From Coleophoma eucalyptorum (Eukaryota; Ascomycota; Leotiomycetes; Helotiales; Dermateaceae): a DNA stretch of 64,000 nucleotides. Positions 11,031-21,190 of this stretch are shown here, piece by piece (position 1 is the stretch's first letter; each line of letters starts with the position of its first letter). The stretch covers positions 1 to 64,000 of the forward strand of contig JALRME010000034.1 of NCBI GenBank assembly GCA_026120035.1, read 5' to 3'. A program made the position numbers and the translations under genes. The notes under the pieces are model-generated. The model had not been told where the DNA came from. It searched no databases and worked only from the letters and a program-made list of their open reading frames with translations.

Positions 11031-12077
11031 TCAGAAATCGGGGATGTCTATACCTAAGCTCTTCTCTTGGGCAAGTTTTAGCACACCTACTCCGATTGCA
11101 AGGTCCATAATTCCCATTCCAACACATTTAAACACTACAGCCTCTTCCCGCAAAATCTTAATTTGCTCAACGTTGTCTTCTAGGGCAAGCAATTCTCCGA
11201 TTTCAGTCATCTGCTCCTTTGTTACTCTCCCCATAATCAGTTCTCCGGCTTCAACTAAACACTCCTCCCTTGAGTCTACAACAAGCAGCTTGCCTGAGAG
11301 TACCGTTGTCTTATCTACCTCTTGCATATGTGGTTTAAATGATCCAATAAGACTGATGTAGCGGCTCTGGTTCCGTCCATCAGCATCTTGTAGATACTCA
11401 TACGGAAATAGCGGTTCCACAGATGGAGTACATCCAAAGATTACGCTGCTACTTATTAGCGCCGCCCTTAGCTGTTGCTCATACGATGCATTGCTAGTTT
11501 TGACAAGTAAGACAAATTTAACCATTGGATACCGTCTCTTTAAATCAGCGAGAACATCACTCTCAAATCGATCAAGTGCAGCTTGACTGCGATTCACGAT
11601 AGTGATTTGTCCAATGGAACCCTCAGCCGGACCTAGCAGCAGGGCAATCCGGATATGCCACTCCGCTTGTTTTCCGGCGCCAAATACAACCATCTCGCCG
11701 CTTCCATGCCAACTTCTGCGGGCGAATATGATATTGGCTGCTAGAGAAGTACGGAAAGCCGTGAGCTCTCGGGCATTGAGTAAACCTTCGATATCACCTT
11801 TAGGCTTGCAGACGCTGACGGTGCCAGAGATTGTAGAGCCATCGCCGGGAATGGTCATACTCTTAATCCCGGTCTGCGATGTGTTGGAGGATGGCATGAA
11901 GAGTGAGGTATGGCCGAAGGAGGTGGTAATTCGAACACGAGAAGGCTGATATACCTTGCTCGGCTGACAGGAAAATTCCGTCAAGAAAGAAGAAAATGAA
12001 CTGAGTAGCTCGCGGCATTCCGAGTGTGTGAGACCCAGCAAAATGTTGCGAATAACTTTGTCTGTGAGTACAAGCAT
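11031..12077 (-). CDS. Ornithine cyclodeaminase/mu-crystallin family reductase (putative delta1-pyrroline-2-carboxylate reductase)
   Basis: Single exon of 348 residues. Family features are the N-terminal dimerisation sheet, the GIKSM lysine (Lys72), the SGTVSVCKPKGDIEGLLNA strand, a Rossmann motif VVFGAGKQAEWHI from about residue 125, and SLIGSFKPHMQEVD. Members are either ornithine cyclodeaminases or NAD(P)H-dependent ketimine reductases. The reductases convert delta1-pyrroline-2-carboxylate (or delta1-piperideine-2-carboxylate) to proline (or pipecolate). Context with AcnX and a D-amino-acid oxidase favours the ketimine reductase role with L-proline as product, which is inference. It ends IPDF without PTS1, so it is probably cytosolic. 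Transcription is divergent from the permease. Confidence 0.85.
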   Translation of the reverse strand: MLVLTDKVIRNILLGLTHSECRELLSSFSSFLTEFSCQPSKVYQPSRVRITTSFGHTSLFMPSSNTSQTGIKSMTIPGDGSTISGTVSVCKPKGDIEGLLNARELTAFRTSLAANIIFARRSWHGSGEMVVFGAGKQAEWHIRIALLLGPAEGSIGQITIVNRSQAALDRFESDVLADLKRRYPMVKFVLLVKTSNASYEQQLRAALISSSVIFGCTPSVEPLFPYEYLQDADGRNQSRYISLIGSFKPHMQEVDKTTVLSGKLLVVDSREECLVEAGELIMGRVTKEQMTEIGELLALEDNVEQIKILREEAVVFKCVGMGIMDLAIGVGVLKLAQEKSLGIDIPDF

Positions 12078-12698
12078 CTCTAGATCCTGGAGAAGTCGGA
12101 GTCTTAATGGTAGTGCTGGGGTTTGAAAGTAATGGCTAGGCCGCGATGTCTTGGTGTTTAGAGGGGAGAAAATGAAAGACGCCTATATCGAATCGCTGTG
12201 GAAAAGTCATAGGAGTGCACGACAGAGCATATTGAGTGACGGAAATTAAGTGTTTCCTACTTGCATTGAACAGGGTAGGGCACCTTAGGTGAACAGAAGA
12301 TCGGCCGAGAGTATCGACCTCAGCGCCGTAAGCGCCGGCCGTGATCGGAAATCTATGCAATCGGGTACTTTGGCGACATCTTGCCCTGTAACGGTTTTAT
12401 ACCCGAGATCGCTTTCCGGGAAATGATAAGCAAAACTTAGTTTCACATCGCCATGATACTTATCGTTCCCGGGATGGAAGCAGACTATCATTATCAAATG
12501 TGTGAATTTAAGTCACCTTGATGTAAGATGAAGATTGGCAATCGGTGGGTTGAAGCACCTAGTGGCGGTTCCTATCATGAAGGCTTGTATGGTAGATTCA
12601 TTTAGTATATTTAGCGACCACTATTATAAAACTCATTCCCGAATTCCCTCAATCGAAAATACCCGTTTTCATACAAACATCAATCATACCAAATCATT
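12078..12698. promoter_or_regulatory. Divergent promoter, ketimine reductase / amino-acid permease
   Basis: A 621 bp region between two divergent starts of the same presumed pathway. It contains an imperfect inverted repeat (separate entry) with two GATA-factor cores. The permease ATG at 12699 has adenines at -3 and upstream (CATT-ATG context). Confidence 0.6.
12416..12473. promoter_or_regulatory. Imperfect inverted repeat with paired GATA sites
   Basis: Left arm CCGGGAAATGATAAG (12416-12430) and right arm CTTATCGTTCCCGGG (12459-12473) are inverted copies with one substitution and one 1-nt indel, separated by 28 bp. Each arm contains a GATAAG core, the target of nitrogen-regulatory GATA factors, next to a CCGGG half that could suit a zinc-cluster dimer. 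Function is inferred. Confidence 0.5.
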
Positions 12699-14477
12699 AT
12701 GGCTGCCGATGAAAATGCAGAAAAATCACCACAAACCAAAGAACTTGGCCTAAGAAGTCCTACCGATTCGGATGTAGTTGAGTCAGGGCAGGTTGAGGAT
12801 CCGTTCACTCTGGTGCGTGGTCTCAAGCCTCGACATACTCAGATGATCGCTATTGGAGGCTGTATTGGAACCGGGCTGTTTGTTAGCAGTGGTCAAGTAT
12901 TGGCAAGAGCAGGCCCTGCCTTTCTTCTCACTGGATACATAATTGTCGACTTCTTTATATGGCTCATTGTTACTGCTATCACTGAGCTCGGTACTTATCT
13001 ACCCGTGAAAGGAGCGTCTATCAACTACTATGCCGGACGATATGTTTCCGAAAGTTTTGGCTTTGCTGTCGGATGGCTCTACTGGTATTCATGGGCCATC
13101 ATCGTACCAACTGAGATCACAGCCGCTGGTTTGATAGTCGACTACTGGACCAACGACGTGAACATAGCTGTTTGGATCACAATTATGATCATAGTTATCT
13201 TAGTCCTTAATATCATGCCAGTCGCTATCTACGGGGAGTCGGAATTTTGGTTTGTCTCGATCAAAGTCATGACAATCATCGGCTTGTTATTCTTCTCCTT
13301 CATTTTTCTCTGCGGAGGTGTGCCGGGCCAGACAACACGCGGATTTCACTACTGGAACGATCCAGGTGCGATAAACGAATACCTTGTTCCAGGTGCTGGT
13401 GGACACGCAGCAGCCTTTGTTGCTGGTCTGATCGGTGCTGTTATGCCTGTCGTTCTCTCCCCAGAGATTTTGATTGTCTCGGCCGGGGAAATGCAATCTC
13501 CCCGCCGTAACCTTCCCAGCGCAGCCCGAAAATTCGTTTGGAGAATTTTAATCTTCTACATTGGTGGTGTACTAGCAATTGGAATCATTTGTCCTTCTAA
13601 CGCTCCAGATTTGATAAGTGGCGGTAAGTAATTCTCTAAACCCTGCGAATATTTTGTAAAAGTATTCAGCGTCATTGTAATATGAGCTGACCAGAAATAG
13701 CCTCAAACGCAAAATCGTCCCCGTTTGTGGTTGCTATGAAGAATGCCGGGGTTCATGGTCTTGATAGTGTAGTGAATGCTGCAATCCTTACATCGGCCTG
13801 GTCAGCGGGTAATTCATTACTTTACTTGTCCAGTCGATCTCTATATTCAATTTCAGTGGCAGGAAATGCCCCCAAGATATTCTCTCTCTGCACAAAGCGA
13901 GGTCTTCCCTGGGTCGCTGTACTAACTAGTGCCCTATTCATGCCACTTGCCTACCTTAACTGCAGCAGTAATGGCTCCACCGTATTCAATGTGAGTGAAT
14001 CCCTGAAATGATTTCCTGCCGTTGCGTGTTACTAACTTATTTCTTTTACTATAGTGGTTCGTAAACTTGACCAACACGTCTGGATTCATTGCATGGGTCT
14101 CATGCTGCATCACCTACCTGCGGTTCCGTAAGGCTTTGAAGGCTCAGGGTCGATTGGACACAGTTACTTACCATTCACGAAGCCAGCCTTGGGGTGCTTG
14201 TGCTTGTATAGTCTTCTTTACCATATTGTGCCTGCTCAATGGGTTCCAAGTCTTCATTGGCGACAACTTCACAGCCTCAGATTTCCTGACAGCTTATATT
14301 GGTATGCCAATCTTTGGCGTGATTTATCTTGGTCACAAAGCCATGCACTGGAATGATCCATGGATTCGTTCTTCAACAGAAGTTGATTTGGTGAGCGGTT
14401 TACAGGAGATTCTGGACCAGGAAGATGCTGCCCCAACTCGAATGACTTGGGCTCAGCGTGCCAAATCGTGGATTTAG
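12699..14477 (+). CDS. Amino-acid permease (fungal YAT family, APC superfamily)
   Basis: Three exons, 12699-13623, 13701-13990 and 14055-14477, with GTAAGT and GTGAGT donors, give 545 residues. After a polar N-terminus the first membrane segment carries the family signature LKPRHTQMIAIGGCIGTGLFVSSG. About twelve hydrophobic helices follow, with the conserved EILIVSAGEMQSPRRNLP loop and a C-terminal FLTAYIGMPIFGVIYLGHK. It imports amino acids across the plasma membrane with protons. Placement between the reductase and the dehydrogenase, and the divergent promoter shared with the reductase, suggest uptake of proline, hydroxyproline or D-amino acids. The substrate itself cannot be read from sequence. 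Confidence 0.92.
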
Positions 14478-15125
14478 AGTCAAACACATGGGTCAAAGGC
14501 AGCTGAAGTTGCTTTGCGTAGATACTTCACCACCTCTTTTGGTTATTCCAGTTCGCCTGATATCTTTTTTCCAAGCGATACTGTATCAAGACACTTTCTT
14601 AAAGTAGACCTACGAGATTTGATTCTACACCAGGTGTTTATCTAAGAATATATCAGTTAGATTATTTTGTAGACGTCAAAAAAGACGCCAAATTACGTAT
14701 GATTGAAAAGGGCTTTAAGAATTCTATAATTGGTAAACAAGTATTCAGCATTGTTTTATATTCCAGGTCCTTCCCCTGAATCCTTCTATCTCTAAACAAC
14801 AAATGGTAGAATAGCCCTTATAGCTGTAATGTATTCAGCCTTGATGCAACTATGAGATAAAGATATTTTGACATTCTTTTGATTCGAAAATTTTAAAACT
14901 GCCTTCTGTTAACCGCGAATGATAATTTTAAATCGGAAAAGTGTATAATTCCCACCTGCTACTCTCAATAGCTGTGGAAACCGATCTTAGAAACATAAAA
15001 GCCACTAAATAAATATAGCACTCGTGATTTAATGGGCTTGTTTAGTTAGAAGAAAACTTTATGCTTTGTATTCAAGTTGCAATAATTTAGATAAATAATA
15101 CGCAGATGAAGCCTAGTGGTAAAGC
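14478..15125. other. Intergenic between convergent permease and alcohol dehydrogenase
   Basis: A+T-rich 3' flanks; nothing recognised. Confidence 0.5.
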
Positions 15126-16236
15126 CTAGTTTAATAAAACATATCTGAACCTGGCTTTGCCATGGACCATATCTTGAATTACCTGATTTGCGTCTTCCAT
15201 TGACCTTTCTTGTATCTTAGGGCAGATTCCGGACTCAACTGCAAATTGAAGCATTTCCGAAATGGTTTGAGGAGAGCCGATAGTGCTGCCTCCAACCGTG
15301 ATATCTCTACCAATCAAAGAGAAAACGTCCACGCCTGGCAAAACCCCTTCAGGCTCCCCAACCTGAATGAACCTCCCTCTAACATCTAACAACTTGAGGT
15401 AGTTGTTTAATGGCATATTCGCACTTGATACCGTACAGATAATCAAATCCAAGGTTCTAGCGTTGTTTTCTTCCCATGTTTCATCAGTATCTGTTGCGAT
15501 AAATTTATCAGCTCCCATCTCAAATGCAACTTCCTCCTTCGAAGTAGTGCGTGAAATAGCCACCACAGTTTTGCATCTAAAGGCTTTAGCCCATAGAAGT
15601 CCAAAATGACCCAGGCCACCGATTCCGATGATCCCAACTCTCTTATCGGGGCTCACGCCATTATTCTTTAGCGCATTATATGTTGTTACACCAGCACATA
15701 GCATAGGTGCAGCATGTACAGAGCTGAGTTCTTCTGGAATCCGTACTGCGAAGTGTGCTGGTACACGACAATGTGTTGCATAGCCACCATAGGACTTTGA
15801 GCCATCAGAATAAATACCATCGTAAGTTCCAACCCAACCCTTCTGACAAAGGTTCTCTAGACCATTAGAGCATTCTTTGCAGTCAGTGGCTCTACATGAC
15901 CCTGACTGAGCACCAACCCCAACTCGATTACCAACTTGAATATGGGTGACATTTTGACCAACGCGAACAGCGACTCCAACCAATTCATGTCCAACAACAC
16001 AAGGATACTTCGTCTCCCCCTAATTATATTAAGCAGGCATCAGACGAAAGGAGATTTAAGCCTACCCAGCCGCTACGCAATGTATGCAAATCCGATCCAC
16101 ATACACCGCAATGCGTGATTTCGATGTCAATATCAGAGTCTGACCAGACTTTTGGTTTATATTCTTGCCATACCATGCCACCGTTGACATCCTCCTTTCG
16201 TAGAGCACACCACCCCTCGAACTTATAGTCTGCCAT
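15126..16236 (-). CDS. Zinc-dependent alcohol dehydrogenase, cinnamyl/NADP-type
   Basis: Two exons, 16236-16066 and 16019-15126, give 354 residues. Catalytic zinc ligands are Cys43 (CGVCGSDLH) and His68-Glu69 (VVGHE, just after the splice join). Structural-zinc cysteines are 99, 104, 107 and 115, with one residue more than usual between the first two. The nucleotide-binding motif is GIIGIGGLGHFGLLWAKAF, followed by the family's EFxxGADKFIAT region. The enzyme class reduces aldehydes, commonly with NADPH. A role in the neighbouring proline/hydroxyproline cluster is not obvious: it could handle an aldehyde intermediate or be unrelated. It is divergent from the zinc-cluster regulator. Confidence 0.9.
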
Positions 16237-17051
16237 GACTTAGAATTGAAGAAAAACCTGGTAAGAATCGAAAAGAATATTGTGTAGACTATTCGTGACG
16301 GGCCTGCTGGAATTCTGATTTAACGAGGGGTTGTAGTCGGAGGGCGCCAGTAGTAGGGTAGTGGATATATTTACATTAGCGACCACCTGATAACGGCGGC
16401 TGTTAAAAACCCAATCTGGATTGGCTCAGTGCGGCTAAGCTCATGGACTTAGACAACACAATCTGTCCTTGAATCAGTCAAGCGCCGCTTCAAACTACGA
16501 TATCTAACCATGCAAGATTTGGTAATACATTTCTCCGTGGCCACCTAAGAAATCTGAAGAGTCTAAATACGGACATGGAATCAGCTTATTCATACATACC
16601 CTGGTACTAGAGCTGTTATCCTCGGATACGGTTTTTACATGATGTCAACGCGTGGGAATACATGACTTTGATGTTGTTTTTCTGTCGCCCTAACAGCATA
16701 AGATACAGAATAGCAAAGGGAATCTTCAGTCGTGCTAAATATTACTTCAAGTTCGTTGGTATCCACAAAACCAGCATTCGGATCTTCGTTTATCGATCGA
16801 CACTCATCCTAGTCCTTATCGACCTTCATCCCGCGGTTGCTGCAAGGCTTCTCACAGTATTGACGATTGTTCTGAACCTTTGCTTTATTCTTAATGTTTC
16901 TCGCCCCTGCCTTGTACCAGCGAGGAGATTCTTGCCGCTGAAGAATTTAACAAGGTTGAGAAAATTCTGCGTTGTAGTCCACCGGCCCTTCGCAGAGTAC
17001 TCTGGGAGGACATCGCGTGCCCCACTACCTTGATAGGCCCAAAAATATTCA
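16237..17051. promoter_or_regulatory. Divergent region, alcohol dehydrogenase / Zn2Cys6 regulator
   Basis: An 815 bp gap. Several long open frames on both strands occupy 16660-17200. One plus-strand frame (about 16898-17129) has a charged, coding-like composition but no start and overlaps regulator exon 1 in another frame. No family was recognised in any of them. Confidence 0.35.
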
Positions 17052-19655
17052 ATGCAGACAATAAAAGATCCAAGAAGAGATGGGAGGAGAAGACGAGCAT
17101 TGAATGCGTATGTGCACAAATCCAGTAGTCTATCAGAATACCTTGTCGGAATTGGTATCCTAACATACTTAACTCTGCTCTTAGTTGTGGGCGATGTCGC
17201 CAGCAAAAAATAAAGTGCATAGGGCCTATCCCTTGCGAGCAGTGTAGTAGGAGAAACTTACCCTGTACCTTCGAAGATAAGACACAAATTGTTTCAGTCC
17301 CCAGAAGGTATGACTGCTCTTCAATTTCCTAAATCAATCTAACATTGTACAGGTTCATAACTGACCTTAAGGAGAAGATTGCATCTCTCGAGAGGCCTCG
17401 AAATATCACTTCATTGGATATTTCTGCTCACTCTATTGTCTCGGAAGACAATGAAGAAACTATAGGCTTGGGTAAAGAAGACACCCACCTTGTTGTTGGA
17501 CATCGTCGACTTCTGGAAGAGGATGACATCACCTGGGCTGATGACATGCAAAAGATAGCCCCAGTAGGAAATCACCGAGTGGTGTTACCCTCAATCTCGG
17601 AAGTACGGAGGGACGATGAATCTATTTCATCCTCTCCTGAGCCTCAGCTCATGAACCCTTTGACTTTAAGTTTTTCTAATTACACTTCAGGTACGAAGGG
17701 AAGTCCAGGTGAGTATCTTCCCACTGTATTCAATTGTTCTTGCTGACGATTTGATGAGTCTATCTGGGACCATCTTCGAACTGGTCTTTTGGTCGACGTG
17801 TGTTGGCTATGACACACGAGAAACTCTCAGGAACACCCCTTTCCCCAGAGAACCTACTCTTCGAAGGGGAGGTGTATGATCTAGGATGGGACGGCCAAAG
17901 ACCTTCCTCGTGCTCGAATAATACAAATTTAGGATTTCTCCCTTCGTCAGACTTTGCTATATACCTCATAAATGCCGTCAAATTTCATTGCGGCCAAATG
18001 TTCTACCTCTTTGACGAAGAGAGCTTTATGGAACGTTTTGCCCTGTTCCACGACGCTTCAGTAGACCGGCCTACTACTCAATCCTTGTGGTTTATCCATT
18101 ATCTACTGATTCTTGCTTTTGGAAAGGCCTTTGTGTCACGAACTAGCACTGGTAGACGACCACCAGGAGCAGAGCTTTTTGTACAGGCTATGCAAATTCT
18201 GCCAGATTTTACATTCGCTTGTAAAAACCCAGTCGAAATAACTGAAATTCTCTGCTGCGCAGCGTTATACTTACAATCCCTGGATTTCCGGAGCTCAGCA
18301 TACCGCCTTGTAAGGCTTCTGAACCGATTCATTGGATCTCACTAACTCAAAACATATTGGACAAGCTTTGCGAGTCGCCCTAGAACACGGTATGCATACC
18401 GATATGAAAAGTCAACACATTTCGGAAAACCACCTACAACGATGTCGAAAAATTTGGTGGACTGTCTATGTTCTTGACCGCCAAATGTCGGCTTCAATGG
18501 GCTCACCGCTCGCAATTAGAGACGAAGATGTAAGCGCAGGGTTACCCGATTACCCAGAATCTAGTCGGAAATCAATGGCATTGTGTCTTCAGATTAAGCT
18601 TTCCAGGGCCATTGCCCAGATATTTAACAGTAAGAGCTTGAAACCTGAATATTGTCCGGTCTGACTTTGAGCTCTTCAAGCTATCTATGCAGTTGAGGGT
18701 CAAGGGGATCAGCGGTTGATCAATAACACAAAGACGGCCCTAAAAAGCATTGCTGACGTGACAGACCAGCTTCACTGTCATTTTAATCTTTCAGTAAATG
18801 GAACGGTTGTGGGAATCTCCCGCCTGTCAGCTTATCTACACCTCCTTCATCATCAAGTTGGTATCCTTCCAATCTGGTGTTTATCATTCTAGAACGAACT
18901 GATTGATCTGATGTAGTGCATTATTCTGGCTACCCGGCCCTTGCTGTTCAAAATTTTGGAGATGAGGCTATCTTCACCGGAGACGGGATTAAGATATCCA
19001 CCCCGATCAGATAGCGTGCGAGCTGTTCTTCGGGTGTGCATTGAATCGGCCCAGCAAATGCTGAAACTACTGACTAGACTTCAAGAACAGGGTCTTTTAG
19101 GCAAGTACCGTCTATGCAGTAGCTGCGTAGGCCGAAACTGATTTATTCTCCGTAGAAAGCTTTCTTCCGTTTGATCTTGATGCTACCTCCACTTCCATAA
19201 TTGTGATTTTAATGGCCGCAGCTATTGATCCTTCACTCATTCAAGACCATGCCCCGTGGTCTCAGAGTGCCTATGCAATTTTAGATGAAATGGTTTCTCG
19301 AGGGAATTTGGTTGCCGGGTTTCAAAAATCGGAATCACAACAGCTGGATATCAATTTGAACCACATCCTAATAAATAATAATTCGAGCCGGCCTGCACAT
19401 GATTTCGGCTTTTCTGAAAGCAGAGAAAACAGAAGATCTGGTGGAGATGCGAGTTACATGGCTTCGTCTACGAATACAAATGGATTGGTTGATTCAACAA
19501 TAATACACGGTCACCTGACAAATGATATACAGATCGAGAGATTTGACTGGTCAGAGGAGCATATAACCCGAGAGCAGATGATCAATTTAGCAGACTCACT
19601 TGACGCGGAAGGGATGAATTGGTTTTCTTCTCCTGCCTTCGGCTGTCCGGAATAA
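17052..19655 (+). CDS. Zn2Cys6 transcription factor with fungal-specific domain; one splice acceptor apparently lost
   Basis: Exons: 17052-17107, 17185-17307, 17353-17708, 17759-18309, about 18356-18629, 18681-18856, 18917-19100 and 19156-19655. The binuclear cluster CGRCRQQKIKC...CEQCSRRNLPC (spacing 2-6-5-2-6) crosses intron 1. A short coiled-coil linker (FITDLKEKIASLERP) and the fungal-specific regulatory domain follow (YLGPSSNWSF, GQALRVALEHGMHTDM, WWTVYVLDRQMSASMGSP, LATRPLL, ESFLPFDLDAT). All joins work except that between exons 4 and 5. The donor GTAAGG and branch CTAAC are present, but the base pair expected to be AG before ATT-GGA-CAA is AT (18354-18355). The next AG (18364-18365) would shift frame to an early stop. 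The last intron is GC-AG. It is the likely regulator of the adjacent cluster, possibly damaged. Confidence 0.8.
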
Positions 19656-21190
19656 CCATAAACATCCTGCAAACTAGTCGTGATCTTATAGTTGCTGGAT
19701 CACTTCAACAATTTTTGAAAAAGTGGTCTAGGCTAGCAGACTCCGATCATATTCGTTAAGAACATCTCAACAAATAGATTTGTGCAGTTCGCACTACTTA
19801 AAGCAAATAGCATCGATTTTAAATTCTGGTTTAAATCAGAGGCGAGGAGGAGGCGAACTACAAATTTCGGCGGCCAGTCAACTGGACTCTCTGCGTATCC
19901 ATATCAACCCAGCTCTTCGATAATGTTTCTCACCGAAGTTTAACGATCCGAAGCTACGGAGCGCCTACAAATTTCAGTTTCTTTGATATATATTGTGCTG
20001 ACTGTGCTCTCGTATGAAACTGCTGGAGGTTTAAGATATATGTAGACGACACGAAAATGTTGTTCTGTTACAGGCTGTACCATAAACCCGTTTATCGGAA
20101 GCTATTCATGATCTAGAGTTGGGTTGTTGTGGAGAAAGTCTTTAGCCTGTTCGCACGACAGATTAGTAGAAATTTCGAACATATTTTCAATTAAAAATAC
20201 CTTACAGCTTTAATCCACGGTTTGCGATTTTCGTCTCGATAGCCTCCAGCGCCGCCCAGATGGACCTTGGATTTGAGTCAGGTGTGTTCGTAGCTGCCAT
20301 CCCAAAGGGTCCGTTCAACGGCAGTATCTGGAAATTGGAGAGCTTCACGCTCAATACGATAGCAATTATTGAATAGCTTTGGTATTGGTCTCTCACTGTA
20401 CCGTCATATGAAATGTTCAAGAGACGCTACTGGAGTTGATCAGGGATAGGAAAAGAAAGCGTTGATTCGTGAGGATCTGCAATTCCTCTTCTTTTCTAAC
20501 AACGAATAGCATCATAATACGTAGAGTTCTTACCAATATGCGAGCAGGAAGACTTATAGAGCACCTCTATGTAAAGTCCTCCTGGAGGTAAGCAAGCTGG
20601 CACCAATCGGATATCGCATATATTTGATCGGGAACCGGTCCCGCGCTCCCGTAGCGTGAATCAGAGGTCGGCCGAGCTAGGACCCAGTTTATTGTTCGGA
20701 GTGTGGCTCAGGGGGTGTAGAGAAAGGTTCTATGGGTGTAGAAATACTCTTTATGACTGAACTTTGTGAGGCGTCGAAAATCTCCTATTTAGTCTACTAT
20801 AGCCGTTATGTTTGTAATCTATTACCTACAGTACTTGCTCTAATTCTCACCTATTCTTCTTTTCTTTTTAATACCAGTGAAATTATATATCCAGTCACAG
20901 GAGTATGCAGATGTAGCTAAATATGATCTCATTATGTTCAGTGAAGGTGGGATAGATTGGTATAAACTGTAGCATTGTCTACAGTTAGGATTTGGTGGCC
21001 AGAGAACAGACTGCTCTAACAGAGTAGCAATGTAACAGATATCTGTCTGCCTATGTTCGATAGCTGGACGGTGATAACATCGCGCATAGTTTCAAACACA
21101 TAACAAGTAAAACAGAATAGGAAATAGACAGGCATTTGTAGGTTTGCTTATTATTACACATTATGGGGATGACCTTCTCCATGTATATTC
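19656..21190. other. Intergenic, one doubtful small gene inside
   Basis: Mostly without recognisable content; see the low-confidence minus-strand entry at 20202-20660. Confidence 0.4.
20202..20660 (-). CDS. Doubtful two-exon fragment, unknown protein
   Basis: A minus-strand frame ending at 20202 reads RLLNISYDGTVRDQYQSYS...PRSIWAALEAIETKIANRG with amphipathic, coding-like character. An acceptor (CAGTAG) stands before it. Upstream, a second frame (ACLPPGGLYIEVLYKSSCSHI) ends at a GTAAGA donor. No start codon with signal peptide and no family was recognised. It may be a gene remnant or chance. Confidence 0.2.

Noticed and set aside
16662..17220. Long open frames on both strands before the regulator
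   Set aside because: Mutually overlapping, hydrophobic or Arg-rich without motifs, and at odds with the zinc-cluster first exon.
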